NCBI RefSeq assembly: GCF_022524345.1 | Contig: NZ_JAKWJU010000002.1 | Location: forward strand, 5,184,501-5,248,500 | Reading direction: 5' to 3' | DNA: 64,000 bases | Source of the DNA: Streptomyces marispadix | GTDB lineage: Bacteria > Actinomycetota > Actinomycetes > Streptomycetales > Streptomycetaceae | In this document: positions 38,940 through 47,986 of the stretch, piece by piece | How positions within the stretch are numbered: the stretch's first letter is position 1 | Layout of the letters: each line of letters opens with the position of its first letter | Notes under the pieces: generated by a model | What the model saw: the letters and a program-made list of their open reading frames with translations, nothing else | Database searches by the model: none | What the model was told of the DNA's origin: nothing | Made by a program: the position numbers and the translations under genes

Positions 38940-39833
38940 TCAGTCCAGACGCCGCGGATTGCCGAGCAGCCCCGCCTCAGCGTCCGTCGGCTGTGTCAGC
39001 GAGTAGTACCTGTCCTTACGCGTGCACCACAGCGTCACGCCGTCGCCCAGCGTCGACAGCGCCTCCGTCTCCTCGCGCGGCAGCCGCATGGTCCGCGACA
39101 GATGCGCCGACTCGTCCGGCGACACCCGCTGGATGCCCACGAGCGACGACGTCTGCAACAGCCGCGGCGCGGCCGGGCTGAGATAGGGGAGCAGCGTCAC
39201 CACGGACTGCCACGGAGCCGAAGTCACGCGCCCGCGCGGCGGTTTCATCCCGCAGTCGCGGATGATGACGACCGGGCTGCTCACGGACGGCCCGAGCGAC
39301 GGCACATGGCCGACGTCGTAGAGCGTCATGCACTGCTGTTCCGCACCGGCGGCCCGCACCAGCGTCGTCCACACATGTGCGCGGCCCGTCTCCACCGCGA
39401 CGCGCGCACCCGTGCCCGCGGCGCGCAGCGCCAGCACCTGTGCCGTCCACAGACCGCCGATGAGCAGCACGTCGTAGGCCGTGCGACGGCTGAGGCCCAG
39501 CACGGCGGGCTGCCGCTGTGCGTCCGTGCCGATGACCACGCCGTCGTCGCCCAGGGGCACGCCTATGGCGCCCAGTTGCTCGACGGCGACCCTGTGCCGC
39601 AGATGGCGCGGACCGCGCAGGCCGAAACCGGGGCGGCGCGGACGTGCCGCCCGCTCCTCGGCCTGCTCGTCGGGGTGGCCGAAGACCGGTATCACACCGG
39701 TGTCGGTGGCCGTCGCCACGTGCCGCGGCTGCGGCGGTTCGCCGTCCTGTCCCAGGCCGCCCTGCGGCTGCTGCTGCCGGCCAAGTCCCGCACCGGGCAT
39801 GCCGGTCTGCCTGGGCATCATCGGAGTGGACAT
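38940..39833 (-). CDS. Uncharacterised ESX-locus protein, coupled to eccE
   Basis: A 297-residue protein with no recognised catalytic motif. The first 90 residues are polar and probably disordered. From residue 95 a compact domain is likely: LGAIGVPLGDDGVVIG, SRRTAYDVLLIGGLWTAQVL, VAVETGRAHVWTTLVRAAG and SPVVIIRDCGM. The C-terminal part (RVSPDESAHLSRTMRLPREE) leads to LWCTRKDRYYSLTQPTDAE. No membrane segment is clear. Its ATG shares one base with the eccE stop (TGATG), and GGAGG lies 9 nt upstream, so production is tied to EccE. A cytosolic accessory role in the ESX apparatus is inferred from position only. Confidence 0.75.
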   Translation of the reverse strand: MSTPMMPRQTGMPGAGLGRQQQPQGGLGQDGEPPQPRHVATATDTGVIPVFGHPDEQAEERAARPRRPGFGLRGPRHLRHRVAVEQLGAIGVPLGDDGVVIGTDAQRQPAVLGLSRRTAYDVLLIGGLWTAQVLALRAAGTGARVAVETGRAHVWTTLVRAAGAEQQCMTLYDVGHVPSLGPSVSSPVVIIRDCGMKPPRGRVTSAPWQSVVTLLPYLSPAAPRLLQTSSLVGIQRVSPDESAHLSRTMRLPREETEALSTLGDGVTLWCTRKDRYYSLTQPTDAEAGLLGNPRRLD

Positions 39834-41158
39834 CAGCTCGTGCCTCCGAGGGGCAGGGTGGCGAGCACGCCGGGCACTTGCTCCCGGTCCAGCGGCACGA
39901 GCCCGGTCTTTGCCCGGCTCGCGGTGCGCTGGAGTTCACGCCGCGCGGTGGACAGATCGTTCTCGCTGCGGGTCACGATGCGCACATGGCCCGAGATCTC
40001 GGCCGAGCGTCCGTCGCCCCGGCCCAGCGTCAGGCTGAAGACCGAGGTGAACACCCGCAGCGAGGTGAGGATCGACGCGAGATGCGCCGAACTCACGGCG
40101 CTCGGGCCGACCTGCGGCCAGCGGCTGATCCAGTACGTCGTGTGCCAGCGGTCGTCGCAGCGCCAGCCGCGCACCGACTCCTCCGTACGGCGCTGCGCGG
40201 GACGCCCGTCGGGGGCGGCGGAGTTGCCCGCACGGGGGTTGAGGCAGGTGGAGGTCGCCAGCGCCTGGACCACCTCGGTCTCGTTGAGCACCGTGGCGCT
40301 GAATCCGGCGCCTTCGAGGCGGCTCGCGAGCTGGTCCGCGGCACGCACCAACGAGCGCTGCGCGCCCCCGAGTCCGCCTCCGCGCGCCTCGATCGCCTCG
40401 GGCGTCAGCTCGGGGGTGAGCTTCAGCGCCACCCACGTCATACGGAGCGAGGGGATGCCGGAAGCCTCCTGGAGCGTCCCGTACGACCGTGCCACCACGG
40501 ACTGTTCGGGCAGGTGCGGCGCGGGCGCGGGCTGGGTGTGCTGGACGATCTGCACGGACTCCAGCCGGATGTCGTCGGTCGTCAGCGCGTCGTAGAGCAC
40601 GTCGAGGGGTACGGGGCGCTCCACGCGGCCCGTACGGCCGGGACGCAGCGGTGCGTCCTTGCCCTCGACCGCGATCAGCGCGGTAAGGAACGTGCCGTCG
40701 CCGACCATGCCGACGGCACGGTCTTCACGCGTCACGTAAGTGGACGTCTGCACCGCCGGATCGCACTCGACGACGGGCGCGAGAGAGGGGTCGGTGCCCG
40801 CCGGGACCGGGTACTTGGCGCCGCGCTTGCGCCGCCGCAGCGAACGCTTCAGCTCGTACCACTCCGACAACGGGTGCTGCCTGCGGCGCACCAGGGCGAA
40901 CAGCGTCAGCAGCCCGGCCGCCACGGCGGCCGGCAGGACCAGCCACTTCTGTGCGATCCAGGCGACCAGCAGCAGCCCGGCGGCGAACTCGATGAGCACG
41001 AGCTGCTGGAGCCGGACGGGGCCGAAGCTGCCGGGCTTGCTGCTCAGCCGCAGCGTGGCGTTGGCGGGCGGCTGCGAGGCGGCCGGGGCCTGTTGCTCGT
41101 CGTTCCGCTGAGACGGGACGCTACGGTCCCGTGACCGGTTGCGGGTGGCGCTCGTCAT
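39833..41158 (-). CDS. eccE: Type VII secretion membrane component EccE
   Basis: A 441-residue protein. Two adjacent membrane helices lie at about 50-95 (LVLIEFAAGLLLVAWIAQKW and LVLPAAVAAGLLTLFALV), followed by a basic stretch and a large soluble domain, the EccE layout. Conserved-looking segments include SEWYELKRSLRRRKRG, MVGDGTFLTALIAVEGKD and HTTYWISRWPQVG. EccE forms part of the ESX inner-membrane complex with EccB, EccC and EccD. ATG 41158 follows AAGGGGAATTACGGGG. It is divergent from eccB across a 715-bp intergenic region. Confidence 0.85.
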   Translation of the reverse strand: MTSATRNRSRDRSVPSQRNDEQQAPAASQPPANATLRLSSKPGSFGPVRLQQLVLIEFAAGLLLVAWIAQKWLVLPAAVAAGLLTLFALVRRRQHPLSEWYELKRSLRRRKRGAKYPVPAGTDPSLAPVVECDPAVQTSTYVTREDRAVGMVGDGTFLTALIAVEGKDAPLRPGRTGRVERPVPLDVLYDALTTDDIRLESVQIVQHTQPAPAPHLPEQSVVARSYGTLQEASGIPSLRMTWVALKLTPELTPEAIEARGGGLGGAQRSLVRAADQLASRLEGAGFSATVLNETEVVQALATSTCLNPRAGNSAAPDGRPAQRRTEESVRGWRCDDRWHTTYWISRWPQVGPSAVSSAHLASILTSLRVFTSVFSLTLGRGDGRSAEISGHVRIVTRSENDLSTARRELQRTASRAKTGLVPLDREQVPGVLATLPLGGTS

Positions 41159-41380
41159 CCCCCGTAATTCCCCTTCGAGGTGTCGTCCGCACGGCTTTCG
41201 CCCTGCGGTCGCCTTTCGGCCTCAAGCCGCCGATTCCGCTTCCGCTTGTGGACGCGTGTGTGCCGGCGGCGTGCTCTCTCGCGGCGCGGCCCGTGCCGCG
41301 CAGGCGCTTTCGGTGATTCTGCGCAATGCTGCGGTGGCCGGTGCTGAGGAGCACCGGTACTTCGGTGTTCGGTGATCGTG

Positions 41381-41426
41381 ATTCGCCGGTCCGGTGAATT
41401 CGCCGTCCCTTTACAGCGATTCGCCG
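41381..41426. repeat. Three ATTCGCCG repeats in the eccE-eccB intergenic region
   Basis: ATTCGCCG occurs at 41381, 41398 and 41419 in a relatively AT-rich stretch. A CCGGTGCT-GAGG-AGCACCGG inverted repeat lies at 41338-41357. The rest of 41159-41873 holds no convincing gene; frames there are short and compositionally random. Confidence 0.6.
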
Positions 41427-41666
41427 CTTCGGCGTCTGCGGTCGCCCCCTGCCGTGCCGTCGGTTCACCGGCTCCGTGCATACGGTTCACTCGTGCCTTA
41501 CGTACGCGGAGCCGGACCGGCCCGCAATGCAGCGGACGCCGGCCGGACGTCAGGATACTCATCGCCGGCGGCCTTCCGCAGGCGGCCGACCGCCCCGGCA
41601 AGTGAGGGCATTGTGCGGATACCGCGACCCTTGGCGGATGTGCCCCCAGTGCGGCCACCCTGTCGT

Positions 41667-41696
41667 TTGCGTACACACGGGGGCGCGGCATAGTAG
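41667..41696 (+). promoter_or_regulatory. Putative eccB promoter
   Basis: TTGCGT (41667-41672), an 18-bp spacer and TAGTAG (41691-41696). This would give a leader of about 170 nt before the eccB ATG. Confidence 0.35.
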
Positions 41697-41873
41697 TGCA
41701 GCCGGGGGAGGCGGACTCGGGGGCGGGAACGAAGCTCGAAGGCACGAGGCCCGAAGGGCTGCGCGGCGCACCGGGCCCGCGGCCGCACACCCCCGGCGGC
41801 ACGCCGGCTAACACTTGAACCACCACCAGAAACCGGGCACTTCACAGCACGGAAACGGGAGAGACGGGGACCG

Positions 41874-43412
41874 ATGGCGACGCGGCGGGACGAGCTCAGC
41901 GCCCACACCTTCGCGCGGAAGCGCACGCTTGCAGCCTTTTTGCAGCCGGAATCGAGAGTCTCCGACGAGGAGGCTCCGCGTCCCGTGCGGGCGATGATGC
42001 CCAGCATGGTGGTGGGGGTCGTTCTGGTCGCGGGCTCCGTCGCCTGGGGAGCGATCGCACCGAGTGCGCCTCCCGGCTGGAACAAGGCGGGCGAACACAT
42101 CATCGTCGACAGCGATTCCACGACGCGCTACGTCGTACTCAAGGACAAGACCAAGAGCGGCAAGAAGGTCCCCCAGCTCCACCCCGTGCTGAACTTCGCC
42201 TCCGCCAAACTCGTCCTGGACAAGGGCAAGGGCGAAGTCATAGAGGTCTCCGGCAAGGACATCGACGAGAGCACCATCGCCCGTGGCGCCACCATCGGCA
42301 TTCCCTACGCTCCCGACCGGCTGCCCAGCACGGCGGACGCCGAGGCACCCAAGGAGTGGGCGGTCTGCGAGAAGCCGTCGTCCAACGGCGAAGGGGAGCC
42401 GCAGCAGGGCATGTTCGTGCTCGGCGGCCAGGACAAGAACAAGCTGAAGGACGGCAACCGCCTGGACGACGGCGAGGCCATGTTCGTCGAGGACAGCGAG
42501 ACCCACGACCAGTACGTGGTCGACGGTACGGGCACGAAGCTGCTGCTGGACGGGCCTGAGGGCAAGAGCAAGGCCAAGATCCCCGAACGCAACGTGCTCA
42601 CCAAGCAGGTGCTGAGGGACCCGGGAGTGCCGCAGAAGGTCTCCACGCAGTGGCTGAAGACTCTGAATTCCGGTTCGGATCTCGTCTTCCCGAAACTGGA
42701 CGCCCCGAGTGGATCGCAGCCGCAGTTCGACGGCGCCGACTCCCTTCCGCCTGAAGCCCGTTCGGTCGGAAAGGTACTCAAGTCCACTTCCGGAGGAGCC
42801 ACTTATTACTACGTGGTTCTGAAGGACGGAGTGCAGCGGATCACGCCCCTTGTGGCGCGGCTCTATCTCGTAGAGCAGAACGAGAATCTGGTGACCGTCA
42901 GCAATGTGGAGGTCGCCGGCGCCGGAGCCTCGGACGAGATGAACAAGGGCGGAAGGGGCTGGCCCGAGGACGTGCTGAAGCAGGTCAACCGCCCGGCGGA
43001 GGGCATCGGTTCGACCTCGCGCACCGTCTCTTGCAGCGTCTACACCGGCAAGACCGCGGGCGGGCGGCCCAAGCTCGCCGCGTGGGCGGGCCCCGAGTAC
43101 CCGGCCAACATCGTCGACGGTGCGGCCAGCGCATACGTCAGCTCCGGTTCCGGACTCCTCTACCAGGAGGTCAGCGGCAGGGGCAGCCGCAGCGGCACGC
43201 AGTACCTGCTGACCGACTCCGGTCTGCGCTACGCCCTTCCCAAGGGCGGCGGCGACAACCAGCAGGGCTCGGGCTCCAGTGAGAAGAGCCCCACCGCGCG
43301 TCTGGGATATGAGAAGGCCAAGGTCGCGCCCGTGCCGCAGAGTTGGTCCTCGCTGCTGCCCAAGGGCCCCACCCTGGACACCAGGAGCGCTTCGCAGGAA
43401 CAGGGACTGTGA
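41874..43412 (+). CDS. eccB: Type VII secretion membrane component EccB
   Basis: A 512-residue protein with a short cytoplasmic N-terminus (MATRRDELSAHTFARKRTLA, the EccB signature), one membrane helix at about 43-61 (MPSMVVGVVLVAGSVAWGAI) and a large extracytoplasmic domain. That domain begins with the family segment GAIAPSAPPGW. Two Cys are visible (VCEKPS and VSCSVYTG), which can form the EccB disulphide. C-terminal repeats include YVSSGSGLLYQEV and YLLTDSGLRYALP. EccB is the stalk-forming partner of EccC, EccD and EccE in the ESX complex. A strong terminator hairpin follows. Confidence 0.95.
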   Translation: MATRRDELSAHTFARKRTLAAFLQPESRVSDEEAPRPVRAMMPSMVVGVVLVAGSVAWGAIAPSAPPGWNKAGEHIIVDSDSTTRYVVLKDKTKSGKKVPQLHPVLNFASAKLVLDKGKGEVIEVSGKDIDESTIARGATIGIPYAPDRLPSTADAEAPKEWAVCEKPSSNGEGEPQQGMFVLGGQDKNKLKDGNRLDDGEAMFVEDSETHDQYVVDGTGTKLLLDGPEGKSKAKIPERNVLTKQVLRDPGVPQKVSTQWLKTLNSGSDLVFPKLDAPSGSQPQFDGADSLPPEARSVGKVLKSTSGGATYYYVVLKDGVQRITPLVARLYLVEQNENLVTVSNVEVAGAGASDEMNKGGRGWPEDVLKQVNRPAEGIGSTSRTVSCSVYTGKTAGGRPKLAAWAGPEYPANIVDGAASAYVSSGSGLLYQEVSGRGSRSGTQYLLTDSGLRYALPKGGGDNQQGSGSSEKSPTARLGYEKAKVAPVPQSWSSLLPKGPTLDTRSASQEQGL

Positions 43413-43468
43413 CGGATCTGTGACAGCCGGGGCGATCACACGTATCGGCCCGCGGATTCCTGGGTAGT

Positions 43469-43501
43469 ACGTAACTCCCGCCTTGTGGACGGGAGTTACG
43501 T
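43469..43501 (+). terminator. Strong terminator after eccB
   Basis: Perfect 12-bp stem ACGTAACTCCCG / CGGGAGTTACGT with a 9-nt loop, 57 bp after the eccB stop. It separates eccB from the esxBA promoter region. Confidence 0.75.
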
Positions 43502-43681
43502 CGTTCCCGGGGGTTTTCAGGGGTTTCGCGGGGTGGACCGGGGGCAGGGGAGAGTGGGCGCGGGAATGCGCCGGCCGTCGTGCGATCACGAATTGATCGC
43601 GGCGGTGTGTTGACCACGTGACGGTAATGGCATGCGAACGGCTGTGTCGGTGGGGCAAGGTAGTGTTCTCACGGTGTCAGC

Positions 43682-43711
43682 TGACGGCCCGTTCTGTACG
43701 TGGCATAGGGT
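43682..43711 (+). promoter_or_regulatory. Candidate esxBA promoter
   Basis: CTGACG-like -35 (43681-43686) about 19 bp before TAGGGT (43706-43711), in the 361-bp gap between eccB and esxB. TTGACC at 43610 and TAGTGT at 43661 are alternative elements without good partners. The region is more AT-rich than its flanks. Confidence 0.3.
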
Positions 43712-43773
43712 GACCCACCAGCCCGACACGGGCTGCTGAGACGTTCACTAGAAGACATGGGGGAAGGTGCGCC

Positions 43774-44085
43774 ATGGCAGGACAGTTTCGGGTAACAGAG
43801 GACGAGCTCCGGGCTCTGTCGTCGAAGATCAGCGAGGTCAACAGCTCCGTCCAGGGTGAGGTCAAGCGCCTCGACGGTGTGATCAGCCAGATCGCCGGCG
43901 GCTGGCAGGGCCAGGCGGCCAGCGCTTACCACCGGCTCCAGCAGCAGTGGAACGAGGATGCGCGCAAGATGAACAACATCCTCAACGACATCAAGGAAGC
44001 GGTCGACTCCACCCGCCAGAACTACTCGGCGACGGAAGAGCAGCAGAACTCCGAGGTCAGCAAGATCATGTCGGACTTCGGCTGA
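43774..44085 (+). CDS. esxB: WXG100 secreted protein, EsxB-like
   Basis: A 103-residue helical-hairpin protein with no signal peptide. The WXG turn is GGWQGQAASAYHRLQQQW. Its C-terminal helix carries the secretion signal YxxxD/E as YSATEE. WXG100 proteins leave the cell through the ESX channel, usually as a dimer with the next-encoded partner. ATG 43774 follows GGGGGAAGGTGCGCC. In Streptomyces coelicolor the esxBA pair is reported to be secreted and to influence sporulation. The EsxB name rests on gene order, so it is less certain than the family. Confidence 0.88.
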   Translation: MAGQFRVTEDELRALSSKISEVNSSVQGEVKRLDGVISQIAGGWQGQAASAYHRLQQQWNEDARKMNNILNDIKEAVDSTRQNYSATEEQQNSEVSKIMSDFG

Positions 44086-44174
44086 TCAAGGTCCATTCGA
44101 CCGGTCAACCGGCGTTCGCGCCACACGAGTTCAGAGCTACTACTACCGAAGAATCGCTGAAGGAGGAGTCGTAA

Positions 44175-44465
44175 GTGTCCGGAATTCTCGTCAATTTTCA
44201 GACGGTCTCTCAGGCTTCGCAGGACGTGAGGTCCACGGCCGGCCGCATCAAGAGCCAGCTCGACGACCTTGAGGCCATGGTGAAGCGCGTGGCCAACACC
44301 TGGGAAGGTGCCGCTCAGGAGGGTTACCAGGCCAAGCAGCGCCAGTGGGACCAGACCGCGGACCACCTGCACCAGGTTCTGCTCAAGATCTCGACCGCGC
44401 TGCAGAACTCGGCGGACAACTACCAGTCCACCGAGAAGAGCAACGCGAACGTCTGGGGCAACTGA
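44175..44465 (+). CDS. esxA: WXG100 secreted protein, EsxA-like
   Basis: A 96-residue WXG100 protein. The turn is NTWEGAAQEGYQAKQRQW, and the C-terminal helix has YQSTEK (YxxxE) and ends in VWGN. GTG 44175 follows a good AGGAGGAG. It lies 89 bp after esxB, and a bulged hairpin follows the stop, so esxBA is probably bicistronic. It most likely forms the heterodimer with the preceding protein that docks on EccC. Confidence 0.88.
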   Translation: MSGILVNFQTVSQASQDVRSTAGRIKSQLDDLEAMVKRVANTWEGAAQEGYQAKQRQWDQTADHLHQVLLKISTALQNSADNYQSTEKSNANVWGN

Positions 44466-44488
44466 GCAACCGGCAGCGCCCGTATGAG

Positions 44489-44521
44489 GAGTGGGTCCGG
44501 CCTTCATCGGCCGGCCCGCTC
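44489..44521 (+). terminator. Hairpin after esxA
   Basis: GAGTGGG-t-CCGGCC / GGCCGG-CCCGCTC, a 13-bp stem with one bulged T, one G-U pair and a TTCATC loop. Confidence 0.6.
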
Positions 44522-44602
44522 CTGCCGTTGCGTCAAGGGCGTTGGGCCGGGCCGGGGTGAGCACGTCGGCACGGACCGGCGTCCCCGGGGGAGAAAAACA
44601 CC

Positions 44603-45979
44603 ATGTCCATGGCTGTCAGTGGATCCGATGAAAATGCCCTGAGCGCGGGGACCGTCGATCGGCGGCTCCGCAGAACCCGCTGCGCCCAGCGGGCATTTGT
44701 GGTGCTCGCGGCGCTGGGCCTCACGGCCGTCGGCGCGGTGCCGGCCGCCGCCGGCCAGGCGCACCCTTCGCGTGGCAGCGCTCCGGCTGCCGGATACGCG
44801 ACCGCCGGGCAGGAGCCCGGCAAGGCGGGCCAGGATCCGGGCCTGGACAGCACCGGCGAGTGCAAGTTCGGCGGCAAGAACATCAAGAGCACGCCGTGGT
44901 CGCTCCAGCGCGTACTTCTCGACGAGCTGTGGAGCGAGGCCACCGGCGAGGGCGTCACGGTCGCCGTGATCGACACCGGCGTCGACAAGGACAATTCGCA
45001 GGTCCGCCCCGCACTCGCCCCCGGCGGCAAGGACTTCGTCGGCAAGTCCAACGGCACCACCGACGTCAATGGCCACGGCACACGGGTCGCCGGCATCATC
45101 GCCGCCCGCAAGGCCAAGGACACCGGTTTCTCCGGCATCGCGCCGAAGGCGAAGATACTGCCGCTCCGTTACACCGGCAGCGAGGACCCGGAGAAAAAGG
45201 GCGACTCGTCGACGATGGTCGAGGCCATCGACTACGCGGTGTCGAAGAAGGTCGACATCATCAACATCTCCTCCGACACCGCGGACAAGAAGTCCAACCC
45301 GGGGCTACAGGCCGCCGTCCAGAAGGCCGTGAACGCGGGGATTCTCGTGGTGGCCGCCGCGGGCAACGACGGCGCCAACGGGAAGCTGGAGTACACCTAC
45401 CCCGCCTCCTACGAGGGCGTCCTCGCCGTAGCGGCCTCCGACCGCAACAACGAACGCGCCTTCTTCTCCCAGTCCGGACGCTTCGTGGGCATCGCCGCCC
45501 CCGGTGTCGGCATGGTCTCCACCGTGCCGAACGGCGGCCAGTGCCCGGCGGACGGCACCTCGTTCTCGGCGCCGTACGTCGCGGGCGTCGCCGCGTTGAT
45601 GTTCGAGAAGTACCCGACGTGGGACGCACAGCAGATCGCCGCCCGTATGCAGCAGACGGCCAACAGGCCCGGCCCCACCAAGGACGCACAGCTCGGCTGG
45701 GGCGTCGTCGACCCCGTCGCGGCACTCACCGGTGACGACAAGCCGCAGAACCAGCCGCACGCGGACGTACGGCAACAGAGCCGCCACGTCACGCCGATGT
45801 CCCTCACCGTCGGCGAGAGCGACACCGAACGCACCCAGCGCATCTCGGTCTACGTCATGAGTGCGGGCACCGTACTCACACTTCTTATCGGCGGCACTGC
45901 CATCGCAGCCCGCGACCACCGCCGCAAGCGCACGCCCGAGGGCGGCTCGGCGGACAGCACGACTTCAACGAGGCATTAG
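44603..45979 (+). CDS. mycP: Mycosin subtilisin-like serine protease (first copy)
   Basis: A 458-residue membrane-anchored protease. The N-terminal hydrophobic stretch at 30-50 (FVVLAALGLTAVGAV) serves as signal. The S8 triad is complete: Asp124 in VAVIDTGVD, His158 in NGHGTRVAGI, Ser near 320 in GTSFSAPYVAG; the oxyanion Asn is in AAGNDGANG. A C-terminal membrane helix (VYVMSAGTVLTLLIGGTAIA) is followed by a basic tail. Mycosins are essential stabilisers of the ESX complex and process some substrates. ATG 44603 has GGGGAG 9 nt upstream. Confidence 0.93.
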   Translation: MSMAVSGSDENALSAGTVDRRLRRTRCAQRAFVVLAALGLTAVGAVPAAAGQAHPSRGSAPAAGYATAGQEPGKAGQDPGLDSTGECKFGGKNIKSTPWSLQRVLLDELWSEATGEGVTVAVIDTGVDKDNSQVRPALAPGGKDFVGKSNGTTDVNGHGTRVAGIIAARKAKDTGFSGIAPKAKILPLRYTGSEDPEKKGDSSTMVEAIDYAVSKKVDIINISSDTADKKSNPGLQAAVQKAVNAGILVVAAAGNDGANGKLEYTYPASYEGVLAVAASDRNNERAFFSQSGRFVGIAAPGVGMVSTVPNGGQCPADGTSFSAPYVAGVAALMFEKYPTWDAQQIAARMQQTANRPGPTKDAQLGWGVVDPVAALTGDDKPQNQPHADVRQQSRHVTPMSLTVGESDTERTQRISVYVMSAGTVLTLLIGGTAIAARDHRRKRTPEGGSADSTTSTRH

Positions 45980-46005
45980 GCAGCAGGGGGAGAGGAGACG
46001 GGGCT

Positions 46006-46335
46006 ATGAGCAGCGGATACAAAGTCGATCTGAGCGCCCTGGACGAGGTCATCAAGAAGCTGAACCGCGTGGTCGACGACATGGGCGGCCCGCACACCTG
46101 CGCGAAGTACGAGACGTACCTGCCGCCTGGGTGGCTGGGTAAGGGATTCGCGGAAGAGGATGAATTCCGCGTCACCCACGGCAAGACCAAGGGGAACATC
46201 GAGGGCTACATCAAGCAGTTGCAGGGCCTGATCAATCAGTTCAGCTCCAACACCTCGCAGGTGCGCCGTAATTACGACGACCAGGAGCAGAAGACCAAGC
46301 ACGGTGTCTCGACGGAAGCCGGCGGCGGCAAGTGA
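46006..46335 (+). CDS. Small helical ESX-associated protein (module 1 partner)
   Basis: A 109-residue, signal-less helical protein. A Trp-Leu-Gly turn (PPGWLGKGF) lies near residue 43 and a YxxxE-type signal (NYDDQEQ) near the end, so it resembles a diverged WXG100 protein. It ends in AGGGK. The N-terminus (YKVDLSALDEVIKKLNRVVDDM) resembles that of the protein at 50182, which has the same GGGK end. It lies 40 bp before the long WXG protein gene, suggesting a secretion partner or chaperone-like dimer. A good purine-rich ribosome site precedes ATG 46006. Confidence 0.8.
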   Translation: MSSGYKVDLSALDEVIKKLNRVVDDMGGPHTCAKYETYLPPGWLGKGFAEEDEFRVTHGKTKGNIEGYIKQLQGLINQFSSNTSQVRRNYDDQEQKTKHGVSTEAGGGK

Positions 46336-46375
46336 CGCGGGCCGACCGGATTTCAACGGTGGGGAGTGACGACTA

Positions 46376-47893
46376 GTGGGATATCCGGCTTACGGAGCGC
46401 CGACGCAGGAGCAGATCGAGGCTCAGCGGCAAGCGATCGAAGACGCCAAGAGGGAGTCGCACGCGGAGGGCTTGGAGGGTCACGAGAAGGAGATCTCGGA
46501 CTACCAGAAGGTCAATCAGCAGTTCCCTCTGAAGACCGATTTCACGGCTCACGACATCGATGCCCTCAAGGGCATGATCGAGCACGCCAACCCCGACGGC
46601 GTCGACGGAATCGGCAAGAACTGGAAGCGAGTTCACGACAAGCTGGTCGGTGAGGGTGGTGGAGGCTCTCCCTCGGGCGACAGCGCATACGGCCAGTTGA
46701 AGAAGGCCGTCGACGATGTGCTTGAACACTGGGAAGGCGAGAGCGCCAATCAGTTCAAGACAAAGGCCCAGAAAATCCTCCAGCAGATCGCGAACAGCGC
46801 CGCGCACGCCAAGGTCGTGTCCGAGGCCATGACTGCGGCTTCGAACGACCTGCGTACGCAGCGCGACGCGATCAGCAAGATCGAGAAGCCTAGCTGGTTC
46901 TCCAAGGCGTGGGACTGCGTCACCGACTCCGGACGTGACGACAAGTACACGGAGCAGGACGTAAAGAGCGGCAACATCCCGAAAGACCTGATCGCCCAGG
47001 CCAACGAGGGCTACATCGGGGCCGAGAAGGAAGAGCAGCTCAAGGCCGTCGCCATCATGGAGAACCTGGGGCGCAGCTACGTCGGCTACTCGCGGCGCAT
47101 TGAGACTTCAATCGACGACGGCGACGGAGGCGTGCCGCCGTCCAATCCTGAGACCCCGATGCCGACTCCGATCCCGGCCGCCTCGGGATCGTCGGCGACG
47201 CCGTCGTCCTCCGCCGCCGTCAGGAGCGCGTCGAGTGCCGCCGCGACCTCCGCAGCACCGGCTCAGGCGAGCGTTCCCAGGGACCCGGGGATCAGCGGAG
47301 GCGAGCAGGTCCCCGCGAGCGCCACCAAGGTCGACAGCGCTCCGGCCGGTATCTCCGGTGCGGGCACCAGCGGTGCTCCGAGCGGCGGTTCGGTCTCGGG
47401 CGCCGGTGCGGCCGGCGGTGTGAGTGCAGGCGCGGGCGCCGGTACCACGGCAGGCGTAGCGGGCGGTGGCCTGATGGGCGGTGCGGCAGGAGCTGCCGCC
47501 GCGCGAGGCGCCGCTGGACGAGCGGGTATCGGCGGCGCGGGCGCGATGGGAGCCCGCGGTGGTGGTGCCGCTGCGGGTGGCCGTGGAGCCGCGGGTGCCG
47601 CGGGCCGTGGTGCGCTGGCGAAGGCGAAGGGCGGTGTCGCCGGAGCCCCCAGGGGCATCAGCGGCGGCAAGCCCGCGACTCCCGGTGGCACCGGTCTCGG
47701 CAAGGGCCGCGGCGGCGCCGCCGGAGCTGCCGGACGTGGCGGCCGCGCCGGAATGCTCGCTGGCGCCCGGGGCACGAACCAGCGGCCGGACGAGGAGGAG
47801 CGCAACGAGGGCAACCGTCCCGACTACCTTGTCGAGGACGAGGAGACCTGGACTCCGGACGACGGTCGCAGCGTCCCGAAGACGATCGAGTAG
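46376..47893 (+). CDS. Long WXG-type ESX substrate candidate with Gly/Ala-rich C-terminus
   Basis: A 505-residue protein without a signal peptide. A helical N-terminal part reaches about residue 245, with the WXG turn LEHWEGESANQFKTKAQKIL near 120. Residues 250-470 are Ser/Ala then Gly/Ala/Arg low complexity. The tail is acidic and defined (YLVEDEETWTPDDGRSVPKT), a pattern of streptomycete WXG proteins. It is probably an ESX substrate, with the first domain pairing with the small protein encoded just upstream. GTG 46376 lies 40 bp after that gene; the ribosome site (GGGGAGTGACGACTA) is acceptable. It is followed by a strong terminator. Confidence 0.82.
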   Translation: MGYPAYGAPTQEQIEAQRQAIEDAKRESHAEGLEGHEKEISDYQKVNQQFPLKTDFTAHDIDALKGMIEHANPDGVDGIGKNWKRVHDKLVGEGGGGSPSGDSAYGQLKKAVDDVLEHWEGESANQFKTKAQKILQQIANSAAHAKVVSEAMTAASNDLRTQRDAISKIEKPSWFSKAWDCVTDSGRDDKYTEQDVKSGNIPKDLIAQANEGYIGAEKEEQLKAVAIMENLGRSYVGYSRRIETSIDDGDGGVPPSNPETPMPTPIPAASGSSATPSSSAAVRSASSAAATSAAPAQASVPRDPGISGGEQVPASATKVDSAPAGISGAGTSGAPSGGSVSGAGAAGGVSAGAGAGTTAGVAGGGLMGGAAGAAAARGAAGRAGIGGAGAMGARGGGAAAGGRGAAGAAGRGALAKAKGGVAGAPRGISGGKPATPGGTGLGKGRGGAAGAAGRGGRAGMLAGARGTNQRPDEEERNEGNRPDYLVEDEETWTPDDGRSVPKTIE

Positions 47894-47927
47894 AAGCGGT
47901 GGCAGGAAGCCACTGAAAGAGACAGAT

Positions 47928-47957
47928 GGCCCTCGCGAAAAGGAATTCGCGAGGGCC
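47928..47957 (+). terminator. Strong hairpin between the long WXG gene and the second mycosin
   Basis: Perfect 12-bp stem GGCCCTCGCGAA / TTCGCGAGGGCC with loop AAGGAA, 34 bp after the stop codon. Confidence 0.7.
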
Positions 47958-47986
47958 GTCGTCAAGAGCACGAAGGGGAGCAGGAG

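Noticed and set aside
41155..41826. A minus-strand frame upstream of eccE (223 codons)
   Set aside because: Composition is random, there is no similarity and no coherent ribosome site. It overlaps the region expected to hold divergent promoters.
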